From CAWVSB01 sp046710535 (GTDB taxonomy: Bacteria > Pseudomonadota > Gammaproteobacteria > Pseudomonadales > CAWVSB01), in assembly GCA_046710535.1 (NCBI GenBank), contig JBKEHH010000009.1, positions 1 through 64,000 on the forward strand: a DNA stretch of 64,000 nt. Reading direction: 5' to 3'. Under the pieces are notes generated by a model. That model was not told the DNA's origin and searched no databases. It was given only the letters and a program-made list of their open reading frames with translations. A program made the translations under genes and the position numbers. The number at the start of each line of letters is the position of its first letter. Positions within the stretch are counted from its first letter, which is position 1. Shown here piece after piece: positions 26,086 to 35,586 of this stretch.

Positions 26086-26580
26086 TTACTCAGAGTAAAT
26101 TAATTCAACACGACGGTTTTTAGCCATCGCTTCAGAGCCGCCACCTAACATTGCTGGTTTTTCTTCGCCGTAGCTTACAGTTTCAATTTGTGAAGCTGGA
26201 ACACCTTGACTAGAAAGATAGTTAGCAACGGCCTTAGCACGACGCTCACCAAGAGCCATGTTGTATTCACGAGTGCCGCGTTCATCAGCATGACCTTCTA
26301 AACGAAGAATACCGCTTTTGCTTTGCAATGCTTCAGCACGCTCGTCTAAAGAAGAACGCACGTCTGCACGTAATTCCGACTTATCAAAGTCAAAATACAA
26401 TACAGTGCCGATTATAAATGCATCTTCTACTTCTACTGGCGCTACTGGCTGAGTTTCAACCGGCGTAGTATCAACCATAGTGTCATCAGAATCGGTAGTT
26501 GAAGTAGAACTACAACCCGCCAAAATTAATGCTGCTAATGCGATACCAACGGTACTTTTTACTGATTTTAATACTGTCAT
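26086..26580 (-). CDS. pal: Peptidoglycan-associated lipoprotein Pal
   Basis: Outer-membrane lipoprotein of 164 residues. The lipobox ILAGC is at about residue 22, followed by a Thr/Pro/Val-rich linker (about 25-50) and an OmpA-like domain (about 55-164) with YFDFDKSEL and LEGHADERGTREYNMALGERRA, which binds diaminopimelate in peptidoglycan. It tethers the outer membrane to the wall and works with TolB in constriction. It lies between tolB and cpoB. Confidence 0.95.
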   Translation of the reverse strand: MTVLKSVKSTVGIALAALILAGCSSTSTTDSDDTMVDTTPVETQPVAPVEVEDAFIIGTVLYFDFDKSELRADVRSSLDERAEALQSKSGILRLEGHADERGTREYNMALGERRAKAVANYLSSQGVPASQIETVSYGEEKPAMLGGGSEAMAKNRRVELIYSE

Positions 26581-26623
26581 GACATACGTCCTGTTTGAAA
26601 AAAATATTGGTTATTCCTACAGT

Positions 26624-27916
26624 TTAGTCTAAAAACGGCGACCATGCAGGCTCTCGCACATCGCTAGATGTAGATGGTAATCGATATTTGACACTTCCAT
26701 CAATAGAAACTGCAGCTAAAATGCCTTTCTTTGCATATTGTGTGGCATACATCAACATTGCGCCATTTGGTGCAATTGTCGGTGATTCGTCCAAACTCGT
26801 CTTACTTAGAGAGTATATGCGGCCTGTATCGAACATTTGCAAGGCGACATGATACTGTCCTTTGCGCCGATGGACCATAATCATTCCACGATCATCAGGC
26901 AGCATTCTTGCTCTAGCGTTGTAAGAGCCTTCAAAAGTTAAGCGCTCTACCCAGCCGTCCTTTAGTGTTACTTTATAAATTTGCGGCTTTCCACCTCTAT
27001 CAGAGGTAAAAACTACTGATTTGCCGTCACTAGTCCAAGCTGGTTCGGTATCAATAGCAAAATGGCTAGCCACGCGAGTTAACCGCTTAGTGGCTAAATC
27101 CATAATATAAATATCTGGATTCGTACCTTTGGACAACACCATTGCCATTTTAGTGCCATCAGGCGACCAGTTTGGCGCGCCATTGATACCGGGGAAATCG
27201 GTTAAGCGCTCTCTTAGGCCAGTAGCCAATGTATGACGATAAATAGCAGCCTTTTTAGTTTCAAATGATACGTAGGCAACTTGCGTTGCATCGGGTGACC
27301 AGGTCGGCGACATAATTGGCTCGTCAGATTCAAATACAATCGACTCACCATAACCGTCTGCGTCAGACAGCATTAATCGATAAACAAACTCACCGCTAGA
27401 TTGCGACGCCGACACATATAAAATTTTGGTTGAAAAAGCTCCTTTTATACCAGTAATTTTTTCATAAACGTCGTCACTAACTGCATGTGCCAAACCACGT
27501 AACTCGGTCTCTTTGGCGGTTACAGTTCCGGCCAGAATGAGTTTCTGCGACTGTACATCCAATAACTCATAGTCAAGTTGCATCACCGTTTCATCGACAA
27601 TCTTGCTCAATTGACCGACTAATACATATTCACTGCCAATCGCTCGCCAGTCTCGATAAAACACGTCTTCACTGTTGGTAGGAAAGGACAACATATCCTT
27701 TTTTTCAACGATAGAAAAAACACCACTGCGATATAAATCAGCGCCGATAACAGTGGGGATATCGACTGCAAGCTGGTTTCTTTCGCCCCAGCTAAAAGGC
27801 ACGATCGCGATAGGGCTAGGACTGTCATTGCCCTGTGTTATCTCGATCGTTAACTGCCCGCTGGCGATTGAGGTAAAACACAGCAATAACCAAACTGTTA
27901 ACAATTGTATTCTCAC
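26624..27916 (-). CDS. tolB: Tol-Pal system protein TolB
   Basis: Periplasmic protein of 430 residues. A signal peptide (about 1-20) and an N-terminal domain (about 21-160, AIVPFSWGERNQLAVDIPTV) are followed by a six-bladed beta-propeller made of repeats such as PTWSPDATQVAYVSFE, PNWSPDGTKMAMVLS and PAWTSDGKSVVFTSD. It binds Pal and TolA. Its start overlaps the tolA stop by four bases, so the pair is translationally coupled. Confidence 0.95.
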   Translation of the reverse strand: MRIQLLTVWLLLCFTSIASGQLTIEITQGNDSPSPIAIVPFSWGERNQLAVDIPTVIGADLYRSGVFSIVEKKDMLSFPTNSEDVFYRDWRAIGSEYVLVGQLSKIVDETVMQLDYELLDVQSQKLILAGTVTAKETELRGLAHAVSDDVYEKITGIKGAFSTKILYVSASQSSGEFVYRLMLSDADGYGESIVFESDEPIMSPTWSPDATQVAYVSFETKKAAIYRHTLATGLRERLTDFPGINGAPNWSPDGTKMAMVLSKGTNPDIYIMDLATKRLTRVASHFAIDTEPAWTSDGKSVVFTSDRGGKPQIYKVTLKDGWVERLTFEGSYNARARMLPDDRGMIMVHRRKGQYHVALQMFDTGRIYSLSKTSLDESPTIAPNGAMLMYATQYAKKGILAAVSIDGSVKYRLPSTSSDVREPAWSPFLD

Positions 27917-28632
27917 AACAATAAATCCTCTGGTCTAAACACTAATTTCATATTTCTAAACTCTGCCTCAAAAACTCGATTCGGCATATTCTTTATTTCT
28001 GGAAACTGTTCTATCTGCTTTATCGCCCTAATGGCGGAGCGATCAAATACGCTATCACCACTAGATTTTATGACACTTGCATCAACCACCTGCCCATTAG
28101 GTGTTAGCTGCATCGCAACGGTTACTTCCATTCCGTTACGCGCGCTAGGCGGCCGACTCCAACGGTTAGTAATTGTTTGCACAATAATCGCAATATAACT
28201 GTTAGTGATAACCTCATCTTCTTCAAGTTGCTGCTGAGATTGCTCATTGGCAAGTTGCAGCGCGGCTTCTTCGGCCAACAACTCCTGCATCCGCTTTACT
28301 TGCTCTCGCTGCAATGCACCTTTGTCTATGTCTTTAGGCTTGGTCTTATCATCCACTTTGAGTGCAGGCGTTAGTGCCGGCTCTTTTTTAACTGCCGGCG
28401 GCGGTGTTACCTGTTTGGATTTTGGCGGTGCAGGTTTGGGCTTGACTACTTTCGGCTTGGGTGCCTCGGTGACTTTTAAGCTAACCAGCTCGGCTTTGAC
28501 AAATTCTATTTTCGGTGTTTTATGGATTACAGGATTTGTTAATTGCCAACCGACAATAGCAAAATAAATAATAACGCCATGAATAAATAGCGTGGCAAAA
28601 GTAGCCGCCGCATTTGTTTGCCTGCTATTCAC
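27913..28632 (-). CDS. tolA: Tol-Pal system protein TolA
   Basis: Inner-membrane protein of 239 residues with one membrane helix (about 10-30), a Lys/Pro-rich then Gln/Glu-rich helical domain (about 60-140, PKPKVVKPKPAPPKSK, then ELLAEEAALQLANEQ) and a TonB/TolA C-domain (about 145-239, TNRWSRPPSARNGMEVTVAM). It is shorter than E. coli TolA because the helical domain is short. The start is GTG at 28632, two bases from tolR. It connects TolQR energy to TolB-Pal. Confidence 0.92.
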   Translation of the reverse strand: MNSRQTNAAATFATLFIHGVIIYFAIVGWQLTNPVIHKTPKIEFVKAELVSLKVTEAPKPKVVKPKPAPPKSKQVTPPPAVKKEPALTPALKVDDKTKPKDIDKGALQREQVKRMQELLAEEAALQLANEQSQQQLEEDEVITNSYIAIIVQTITNRWSRPPSARNGMEVTVAMQLTPNGQVVDASVIKSSGDSVFDRSAIRAIKQIEQFPEIKNMPNRVFEAEFRNMKLVFRPEDLLL

Positions 28633-28634
28633 TG

Positions 28635-29066
28635 CTACTTTCCACTACCCAGCGGAGGATTTTCTGTGACAAGACCAACCGCCGGTGCGCCGGCGGCTTG
28701 CAGCTCGGTCATTAAACTAACCACTTTGCCGTAGGGCACAAACTGATCGCCCCACACCAAAATACTGGTCTCAGGGCGACGTCTAAGCACTGCGGCCACT
28801 TTCAATTTAATATCAGCAATAGTAAGTGCGGTGTTGGTGTGCTTACCTAAATTAATATACAAACTGCCATCAGCTTTAATTGATACCACTAATGGTTCTT
28901 CGTCTTCATGTTCTATCGCTTTGGATGGCGCTTTAGGTAAATCAACTTGCACACCTTGAGTCAGCAACGGTGCTGTCACCATAAAGATAATCAGCAATAC
29001 CAGCATAACGTCGATATAAGGCACAACGTTTATTTCAGCCATTGGGCCTCGGCGTTTAGCTCTCAT
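28635..29066 (-). CDS. tolR: Tol-Pal system protein TolR
   Basis: Inner-membrane ExbD/TolR protein of 143 residues. A single helix carries the proton-sensing Asp in INVVPYIDVMLVLLIIFMVT. The periplasmic domain follows (about 45-140). It forms the proton-driven motor with TolQ and energises TolA. It lies two bases before tolA and two after tolQ, a tight operon. Confidence 0.95.
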   Translation of the reverse strand: MRAKRRGPMAEINVVPYIDVMLVLLIIFMVTAPLLTQGVQVDLPKAPSKAIEHEDEEPLVVSIKADGSLYINLGKHTNTALTIADIKLKVAAVLRRRPETSILVWGDQFVPYGKVVSLMTELQAAGAPAVGLVTENPPLGSGK

Positions 29067-29068
29067 CG

Positions 29069-29767
29069 TTATTCTTTCACTTTGCGGGCATGAGCCTGCC
29101 GATGCAATAGACTCGTAAATTCATCCAGAAAGGTTTGATAATGGTTGGTCATTACATCAGCGCGAGATGAGAAACGGTTATAGGCAATTACTGCAGGAAT
29201 TGCGGCGAACAGGCCCATTGCGGTAGCAATCAAAGCTTCGGAGATACCAGGCGCAACAACTGCTAACGTCGCCTGCTGCACGTTCGCTAGGCCGCGGAAA
29301 GAATTCATAATCCCCCACACAGTACCAAATAAGCCAATATAAGGACTGGTTGAGCCAACCGTAGCTAAAAATGACAAGCTCTTCTCCAGTTTGTCCTGCT
29401 CTCGGTATAGAGCCACGCGCATGGAACGCTGGGCTCCATCCATCACCGCACCTGAGTCAGCATTCGACTGTTGCTGCATACGACTAAACTCTTTAAACCC
29501 GGCACGGAAAATACTTTCCATACCGGCTATATCACCACCTGATGAAATAGTTTGGCTGCCTTGCTTATATATAGCTGAAACATCGCTCCCTGACCAAAAT
29601 TCATCTTCAAAGGTATCTAGTGAACGCTGCGCCTGCATAAAGAAAATAGAGCGCTGAACAATCATGCCCCAACTTACTACCGATGCTAACAACAGTATTA
29701 ACATTACAGCTTTTACCACTAAACCCGCTTCGAGTATCAACGATATTATTGATAGTTCCTCGCTCAC
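29069..29767 (-). CDS. tolQ: Tol-Pal system protein TolQ
   Basis: Inner-membrane ExbB/TolQ/MotA-type channel protein of 232 residues with three helices. The last two carry YIGLFGTVWGIMNSFRGLA and ISEALIATAMGLFAAIPAVI, including the conserved Thr and Glu/Ala pattern of the proton path. It is followed by tolR two bases later. The ybgC gene lies 45 bases upstream in the same direction. Confidence 0.95.
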   Translation of the reverse strand: MSEELSIISLILEAGLVVKAVMLILLLASVVSWGMIVQRSIFFMQAQRSLDTFEDEFWSGSDVSAIYKQGSQTISSGGDIAGMESIFRAGFKEFSRMQQQSNADSGAVMDGAQRSMRVALYREQDKLEKSLSFLATVGSTSPYIGLFGTVWGIMNSFRGLANVQQATLAVVAPGISEALIATAMGLFAAIPAVIAYNRFSSRADVMTNHYQTFLDEFTSLLHRQAHARKVKE

Positions 29768-29812
29768 AAATAGCTCCTCAATCTCTAGTTATAATACTTT
29801 CATTAAATCTAT

Positions 29813-30211
29813 TTATAGTGCTTTGACTAATTCTAGCGGAATTGCCTTAGGCTTCACCCCTGCTACATCAACACAAACAACCTTAATAGTTGCCACAAAC
29901 ATTAGAGTGTTATCACACCATATACTCTGCTTAAAAACTATTGACGCCTTGGCAATTTTGAAAACTTCTACGCTAACTTCCAGCTCATCATCTAAGGTAG
30001 CGGGCTTAATAAACTTTGCTTCCAACGAATGGACAACAAACATCAAGCCTTGTTCGGCAATAAAATCTTTACCATAACCATGGCTGCGCATAAATTCGGT
30101 ACGAGCGCGCTCTAAAAACTTTAAATAATTAACGTAGTAAACGATGCCACCCGCATCGGTATCTTCTATATATACACGCAACTGCCAACGATAAATATCC
30201 GCATTAACCAT
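29813..30211 (-). CDS. ybgC: Acyl-CoA thioesterase YbgC
   Basis: Hotdog-fold thioesterase of 132 residues. The catalytic region VYIEDTDAGGIVYYVNYLKF contains the Asp of the 4HBT-like family, with ERARTEFMRSHG following. It hydrolyses short-chain acyl-CoA in vitro and is almost always the first gene of tol-pal operons. The ruvB stop lies two bases upstream of the start. Confidence 0.93.
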   Translation of the reverse strand: MVNADIYRWQLRVYIEDTDAGGIVYYVNYLKFLERARTEFMRSHGYGKDFIAEQGLMFVVHSLEAKFIKPATLDDELEVSVEVFKIAKASIVFKQSIWCDNTLMFVATIKVVCVDVAGVKPKAIPLELVKAL

Positions 30212-30213
30212 TA

Positions 30214-31257
30214 TTACAGATCCAAATCCAAGCTTTGACTGCTTGCGACAGCGCCACCGTCCAAACCAAAATAGTTATAGGCCAAGCGAGTAGCCACTCG
30301 GCCACGTGCAGTTCGCATCAAAAAGCCTTGCTGGATTAAATAAGGCTCTAAAACATCTTCTATAGTGTCGCGCTCTTCGCTTACTGCGGCGGCCAAGCTA
30401 TCTAGCCCTAATGGCCCGCCATCAAATTTCTCTATTAAACATAGTAAGACTTTACGATCTAAATGGTCAAAGCCTTTGGCATCAACATTCAGCATATTCA
30501 GCGCCTTGTCGGCAATTCCAGCATCTATGGTGCCGTCGCCCTTTACTTCGGCATAGTCGCGCACGCGACGTAATAGCCTATTGGCAATACGCGGAGTACC
30601 ACGCGAGCGCATCGCAATTTCTTGGGCGCCAGCTTCATCCAGCTGAACTCCCATAATATTACTAGAGCGTTTAACGATATGCGCAAGATCAGCTACATTA
30701 TAAAATTCTAAGCGCTGCACAATACCAAAGCGGTCGCGCAGTGGCGATGTTAATAAACCTGCACGCGTAGTCGCGCCAACCAAAGTAAACGGCGGCAACT
30801 CTAGCTTTATTGATCGCGCTGCAGGGCCTTCACCGATCATGATATCGAGCTGATAGTCTTCCATTGCAGGATACAGCACTTCTTCGATATGCGGACTTAG
30901 ACGATGAATTTCATCAATAAATAACACATCACCCGGCTCCAAATTGGTCATCAGCGCAGCTAAGTCCCCCGCTTTTTCCAACACTGGGCCAGAGGTTGAT
31001 TTTAATTCGCTATTTAACTCATTGGCAATAATATTGGCCAAGGTGGTTTTACCCAGGCCCGGCGGGCCAAAAATAAGTGTATGGTCAAGCGGCTCACCCC
31101 TGCCCTTCGCCGCGCGAATAAATATATCCATTTGCTCACGCACAGTTGGCTGACCAATATAATCAGCCAAAGTAGTTGGCCTTATCGCCCGATCTACCCG
31201 CTCTTCTTCGCCGCTACTACCAGCAGAAATAAGTCTATCGCTTTCTATCATCTGCAA
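30214..31257 (-). CDS. ruvB: Holliday junction helicase RuvB
   Basis: AAA+ ATPase of 347 residues that drives branch migration with RuvA. Walker A is GPPGLGKTTLA, Walker B VLFIDEIHRL, sensor 1 LVGATTRAG and sensor 2 GTPRIANRLLRR; the winged-helix domain contains GPLGLDSLAAA. It ends two bases before ybgC and starts eight bases after ruvA. Confidence 0.97.
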   Translation of the reverse strand: MQMIESDRLISAGSSGEEERVDRAIRPTTLADYIGQPTVREQMDIFIRAAKGRGEPLDHTLIFGPPGLGKTTLANIIANELNSELKSTSGPVLEKAGDLAALMTNLEPGDVLFIDEIHRLSPHIEEVLYPAMEDYQLDIMIGEGPAARSIKLELPPFTLVGATTRAGLLTSPLRDRFGIVQRLEFYNVADLAHIVKRSSNIMGVQLDEAGAQEIAMRSRGTPRIANRLLRRVRDYAEVKGDGTIDAGIADKALNMLNVDAKGFDHLDRKVLLCLIEKFDGGPLGLDSLAAAVSEERDTIEDVLEPYLIQQGFLMRTARGRVATRLAYNYFGLDGGAVASSQSLDLDL

Positions 31258-31265
31258 TTCTTCAT

Positions 31266-31877
31266 TTAAGTTTTAACCATACCGCGCAAGGCGCGGCGAA
31301 TTAGCTCTTCACTACTGTCAACATCGTCAGCTAACACAGCAGATACTGCTTTTGCGGCTTCTGCTGGCTTGTAACCAAGGGCAATCAACGCGCTCTCTGC
31401 GTCGTCAGATAACCTATGTGGGCTTTGCACTGGCGTTGCCCCTTCAGGCAGCTGAGCATTAGCGACAACCGCCCAATCATTAAATTTATCGCGAATTTCA
31501 ACCAGCAACCGTTCGGCCGTCTTTTTACCCACACCCGGCAGCTTAATTAACGCAGCGCTGTCATTATTTTGTACACAATAAACAAACTGTTCCGCTTCGA
31601 TACCAGACAAAATAGTTAACGCCAGCTTAGGACCAACACCATTTACTTTAATTAGCGTACGAAACAAACTGCGCTCGCTCTCTGCCATAAAACCAAATAA
31701 TAGCTGAGCATCGTCGCGCACCACGAAATGAGTATGGATAGTAATCTCTTGCCCAACCTCTGGCAGTACATAAAACGTACTCATCGGTGACTGCACTTCA
31801 TAGCCAACACCGTTTACGTCTAACAATAATTCTGGCGGTGTTTTTTTCAATATCACGCCGCGTAATCGACCTATCAT
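31266..31877 (-). CDS. ruvA: Holliday junction protein RuvA
   Basis: Protein of 203 residues that binds four-way junctions as a tetramer. An N-terminal OB fold (MIGRLRGVILKKTPPELLLDVNGVG) is followed by two helix-hairpin-helix motifs (LIKVNGVGPKLALTILSG and LIKLPGVGKKTAERLLVE) and a C-terminal UBA-like domain (AESALIALGYKPAEAAKAV) that contacts RuvB. It lies between ruvC and ruvB. Confidence 0.97.
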   Translation of the reverse strand: MIGRLRGVILKKTPPELLLDVNGVGYEVQSPMSTFYVLPEVGQEITIHTHFVVRDDAQLLFGFMAESERSLFRTLIKVNGVGPKLALTILSGIEAEQFVYCVQNNDSAALIKLPGVGKKTAERLLVEIRDKFNDWAVVANAQLPEGATPVQSPHRLSDDAESALIALGYKPAEAAKAVSAVLADDVDSSEELIRRALRGMVKT

Positions 31878-31889
31878 TTTTTACTCCGT

Positions 31890-32411
31890 TTAACGCAAAC
31901 GACCGCGCGCCATTTTAGTGGCACCCGCCATTTTAATCATATTTTTTCGGGTATTAGCGTGGCACATTGCACCAGCCAATGCATCGGCAGCATCTTCTTG
32001 CGGAGTTGCTGACAACCCTAACATTACTCTTACCATATGCTGCACTTGCACTTTATCGGCACCACCATTACCTACCACCGACTTTTTAATTGCCTTAGCA
32101 CTATATTCAAATACCGGTAAGTCTTTTGCTACCGCCGCCGCAATAGCGCCACCACGGGCTTGACCCAGCTTTAAGGCAGAACCAGCACTTTTGTGCATAA
32201 ACACATCCTCTATAGAGACTTCTTCAGGATTGTATTGATCGATTATTTCACTAAGATTATTGAAAATTATCTTCAGCCTAGCGGGTAGAGGCTCAGATGA
32301 TGGCAGCCGAATGCAGCCACTAGCAACATATTCTAGCTTATTGCCATTGACCTTAATAACACCAAACCCGGTACGTAAAGAACCGGGGTCAATACCTAGA
32401 ATTAAGGTCAT
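31890..32411 (-). CDS. ruvC: Holliday junction resolvase RuvC
   Basis: RNase-H-fold endonuclease of 173 residues. The catalytic acids are Asp in ILGIDPGSLRTGFG, Glu in VSIEDVFMHKSAGSALKLG, and Asp in DAADALAGAMCHA. It cuts junctions as a dimer after RuvAB branch migration. It lies 12 bases before ruvA and about 84 bases after yebC. Confidence 0.97.
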   Translation of the reverse strand: MTLILGIDPGSLRTGFGVIKVNGNKLEYVASGCIRLPSSEPLPARLKIIFNNLSEIIDQYNPEEVSIEDVFMHKSAGSALKLGQARGGAIAAAVAKDLPVFEYSAKAIKKSVVGNGGADKVQVQHMVRVMLGLSATPQEDAADALAGAMCHANTRKNMIKMAGATKMARGRLR

Positions 32412-32495
32412 GGGGTAAAAATTATCAGTAGGAATCGCATGGTTAACATTATGCCAGCATTACCCATGCTATTGGGAGCGCTTTAGGAGAAAGAC

Positions 32496-33248
32496 TTATT
32501 CTTGGTTCATTTGATCAATAACGCTAGCCGGAATTTCTACATTCGAATAGACGTTTTGCACGTCATCCAAATCTTCTAAGGCATCAACTAAACGCAAAAA
32601 CTTCTCGGCCGTATCTAAATCAACTTCAATTGTCGTTGATGCAATCATAGTCACATCAGCCTCAACCGGCTTCAAACCGACACTAATTAGCTCATCTTTG
32701 ATATTTAAGAAGTCTTCAAAAGCTGTTTGTACTTCAAACGAGCCATCGTCGCCCGACACTACATCTTCAGCACCAGCATCTAAAGCCGCTTCCATCAGTT
32801 CGTCTTCATCAACTGAAGAGTCAAAGAATATTTGTCCGGTACGGGTAAACAAATAAGCTACCGATCCGTCGGTACCTAAGTTACCGCCAGCCTTGGAGAA
32901 CGCATGACGAACCTCTGCCACGGTTCGATTCTTATTATCAGTTAAGGTCTCAACCAAAATAGCAATACCTGCAGTACCGTAACCTTCATAGGTCGCTTCG
33001 TCGTAATTATCTGCATCATTATTGCCAGCACCGCGGTCAATGGCTTTTTCCACGGTGTCACGCTTCATATTGGCGCCGAGAGCTTTATCTACCGCTGCGC
33101 GCAGCCGCGGATTATCTTCCACTGAAGGCCCGCCTTCTTTTGCAGCAACAACTAACTCTCTAATCAGCTTAGTAAAAACTTTGCCACGTTTAGCATCTTG
33201 CGCTGCTTTACGGTGTTTAATATTGGCGTATTTACTATGACCTGCCAT
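32496..33248 (-). CDS. yebC: YebC/PmpR-family regulatory protein
   Basis: Protein of 250 residues starting MAGHSKYANIKHRKAAQDAK, the family signature, with DAGAEDVV and SNVEIP in the second and third domains. Members act as DNA-binding regulators or as factors relieving ribosome stalling at proline runs, depending on subtype. It lies between aspS and ruvC as in many gammaproteobacteria. Confidence 0.95.
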   Translation of the reverse strand: MAGHSKYANIKHRKAAQDAKRGKVFTKLIRELVVAAKEGGPSVEDNPRLRAAVDKALGANMKRDTVEKAIDRGAGNNDADNYDEATYEGYGTAGIAILVETLTDNKNRTVAEVRHAFSKAGGNLGTDGSVAYLFTRTGQIFFDSSVDEDELMEAALDAGAEDVVSGDDGSFEVQTAFEDFLNIKDELISVGLKPVEADVTMIASTTIEVDLDTAEKFLRLVDALEDLDDVQNVYSNVEIPASVIDQMNQE

Positions 33249-33302
33249 ATTTCTGCTCCAGTTTATTTAGTTTTGTTATTCTTATGACTACTGCTCAGGC
33301 TT

Positions 33303-35081
33303 TTATTCGCTAGTTACTTCTACAGCAGGTTTACGCACACGAATACTTAGCTCTTGTAATTGCTGGGGATCAACATCGCCCGGTGCTGACGTCATTACAC
33401 AAGCGGCACTCTGGGTTTTTGGGAAGGCAATCACTTCACGAATCGAATCGCTGCCAGTCATTAGCATTACTAAGCGATCTAAACCGAACGCCAGGCCACC
33501 GTGGGGAGGCGCCCCATATTTTAGCGCATCAAGTAAGAAGCCAAATTTGTTATTAGCTTCTTCATCATCTATACCCAATGCGGTAAGTACTGATTTTTGC
33601 ATATCTAAATCATGTATGCGCAACGACCCACCACCCAACTCAGTACCGTTTAATACCATATCGTAGGCGATAGACAAGGCTTCACCCGGATTAGCAGTTA
33701 ACTCTCCAACCGTACAGGCTGGTTTGGTAAACGGATGGTGAATTGATGTCCAACCACCATCTGATGTTGCCTCGAACATCGGGAAATCAACTACCCACAA
33801 TGGCGCCCACTCAGAGGTATACAAGTTTAAGTCTTCACCGAGTTTACAACGCAATGCACCTAAGGCTTCGCTGACGATACCGGCTTTATCGGCCCCAAAG
33901 AATATAATATCACCGTCGGCAACATCTAAACGCTCGGTTAATTGACCAACCACATCATCAGGAATGAATTTCAATATTGGTGACTGTAAACCTTCAACGC
34001 CAGCCGCTAGATCATTCACTTTTATCCACGCCAAACCTTTAGCACCATAAATGCTAACGAATTTGGTATAGCCATCTATTTGCTTACGCGAAATAGTCGC
34101 ACCGCCAGTAACTTTAAGCGCAGCAACCCGACCCTTAGGGTCTTTTGCTGGTCCACTGAATACTTTGAAATCAACACCAGCCATCAGGTCGGCAATATCA
34201 ACCAACTCAAGTGGAATACGTAAATCTGGCTTATCGCTACCATATTTTTCCATTGCCTCGCTATATGGCATACGCGGCATATCGCCTAGTTCAACCGCTA
34301 AGGTTTCTTTAAACAATTTTTTAATCATGTCTTCGGTTACAGCCATGATTTCATCTTGGTTCATAAACGATGTTTCAATATCGACTTGAGTAAACTCAGG
34401 CTGACGGTCTGCACGCAAATCTTCATCACGGAAGCATTTGGCAATTTGGTAATAGCGATCGAAACCCGACACCATTAGCAGTTGCTTAAATAGCTGCGGT
34501 GATTGTGGCAGTGCAAAAAAGCTACCAGGATGAGTACGACTGGGAACTAAGTAGTCTCGCGCACCTTCTGGGGTAGCACGGGTAAGAATTGGCGTTTCAA
34601 TATCCAAAAAACCTGCGTCGTCTAAGTAACGACGAATCGAGTTGGTGATTTTTGAGCGCAAGCGCAATTTTTGCTGCATCTCATCACGACGTAAGTCGAT
34701 ATAGCGATATTTTAGTCGCACATCTTCACCAACCGATGTATCGGCTAATGGAAATGGTGGAGTTTCTGCAATACTGAGAATAGTTAACTCAGTGCCATAA
34801 ACCTCAATTTCACCGGTAGCCATATTTGGATTTATAGTCGCTTCATTTCTGGCGCGTACTTTACCGGTCACACGCAGTACATATTCACTTCGAACTTTGT
34901 CGGCTAACTCAAAAAATTCCGCCGCATCCGGGTCAAAAACAACTTGCACAATACCTTCACGGTCACGTAAATCTAAAAAGATAACGCCACCATGATCACG
35001 TCTGCGATCAACCCAGCCACAAAGAGTAACGGTTTGATCTACATCTGTAGCGCTTAACTGGCCACAATAAATACTGCGCAT
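33303..35081 (-). CDS. aspS: Aspartyl-tRNA synthetase
   Basis: Class II synthetase of 592 residues that charges tRNA-Asp. It has an N-terminal OB-fold anticodon-binding domain (TLCGWVDRRRDHGGVIFLDL), motif 2 in KCFRDEDLRADRQPEFTQ, the GAD insertion domain (about 300-410) and motif 3 in GLAFGLDRLVML. Length and domain order are those of bacterial-type AspRS. It is upstream of yebC with a 54-base gap. Essential and intact. Confidence 0.97.
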   Translation of the reverse strand: MRSIYCGQLSATDVDQTVTLCGWVDRRRDHGGVIFLDLRDREGIVQVVFDPDAAEFFELADKVRSEYVLRVTGKVRARNEATINPNMATGEIEVYGTELTILSIAETPPFPLADTSVGEDVRLKYRYIDLRRDEMQQKLRLRSKITNSIRRYLDDAGFLDIETPILTRATPEGARDYLVPSRTHPGSFFALPQSPQLFKQLLMVSGFDRYYQIAKCFRDEDLRADRQPEFTQVDIETSFMNQDEIMAVTEDMIKKLFKETLAVELGDMPRMPYSEAMEKYGSDKPDLRIPLELVDIADLMAGVDFKVFSGPAKDPKGRVAALKVTGGATISRKQIDGYTKFVSIYGAKGLAWIKVNDLAAGVEGLQSPILKFIPDDVVGQLTERLDVADGDIIFFGADKAGIVSEALGALRCKLGEDLNLYTSEWAPLWVVDFPMFEATSDGGWTSIHHPFTKPACTVGELTANPGEALSIAYDMVLNGTELGGGSLRIHDLDMQKSVLTALGIDDEEANNKFGFLLDALKYGAPPHGGLAFGLDRLVMLMTGSDSIREVIAFPKTQSAACVMTSAPGDVDPQQLQELSIRVRKPAVEVTSE

Positions 35082-35139
35082 AACAATTTCCTGTTGTTGA
35101 AACTTATATTGAAACTTAAGAATTCAAAGGTGGTTCTAT

Positions 35140-35382
35140 TTATTCCCCGCCCGCTGAATTACTGGCCGGTGAAGAGTCACCTGCCAAATTCTTTTTCTTA
35201 CCGGTTTTAAAATCGGTTTCATACCAACCATCGCCTTTCAATCGAAACGCACTAGCCGAAACACATTTTTTTAATTCGGGTTTTTCGCACTGAGGACAAT
35301 CCAGTAGTGGCTTATCGCTCATTTTTTGTAAAGCCTCTAACTGATGCTCACAGGCAGTGCACTGATAATCATAAATCGGCAT
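35140..35382 (-). CDS. FmdB-family zinc-ribbon protein
   Basis: Protein of 80 residues starting MPIYDYQCTACEHQLEALQK; two CxxC pairs (CTAC, CPQC) form a zinc ribbon, followed by SAFRLKGDGWYETDF and a polar tail. The start is set at 35382 because GAGGA lies upstream and the family begins MPIYDY. It commonly precedes aspS, as here. Its function is unknown; a regulatory role has been proposed for FmdB. Confidence 0.88.
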   Translation of the reverse strand: MPIYDYQCTACEHQLEALQKMSDKPLLDCPQCEKPELKKCVSASAFRLKGDGWYETDFKTGKKKNLAGDSSPASNSAGGE

Positions 35383-35536
35383 TAAAATTTTCCTCAACCA
35401 AAGATGTTACAAAAAAATCAAAAAACTGGGCACAACTAGCCCAAGGAGCGCGATTATACAGCAATAAAGGGGGATTGGTTAATAGCTCGATAGAGCTGAA
35501 ACAGTGAAAAATCACCTATATTTTCCAATAAGTCAT

Positions 35537-35569
35537 AAAAAAAGGCCCTTTTCGCAAAGGGCCCCTTTT
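35537..35569. terminator. Terminator downstream of the HU-like gene
   Basis: A-run, then GGCCCTT / AAGGGCC around loop TTCGCA, then CCTTTT. It lies about 18 bases beyond the HU-like stop and reads on the minus strand. Confidence 0.8.
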
Positions 35570-35586
35570 ACCAAAGATGCCGGCTA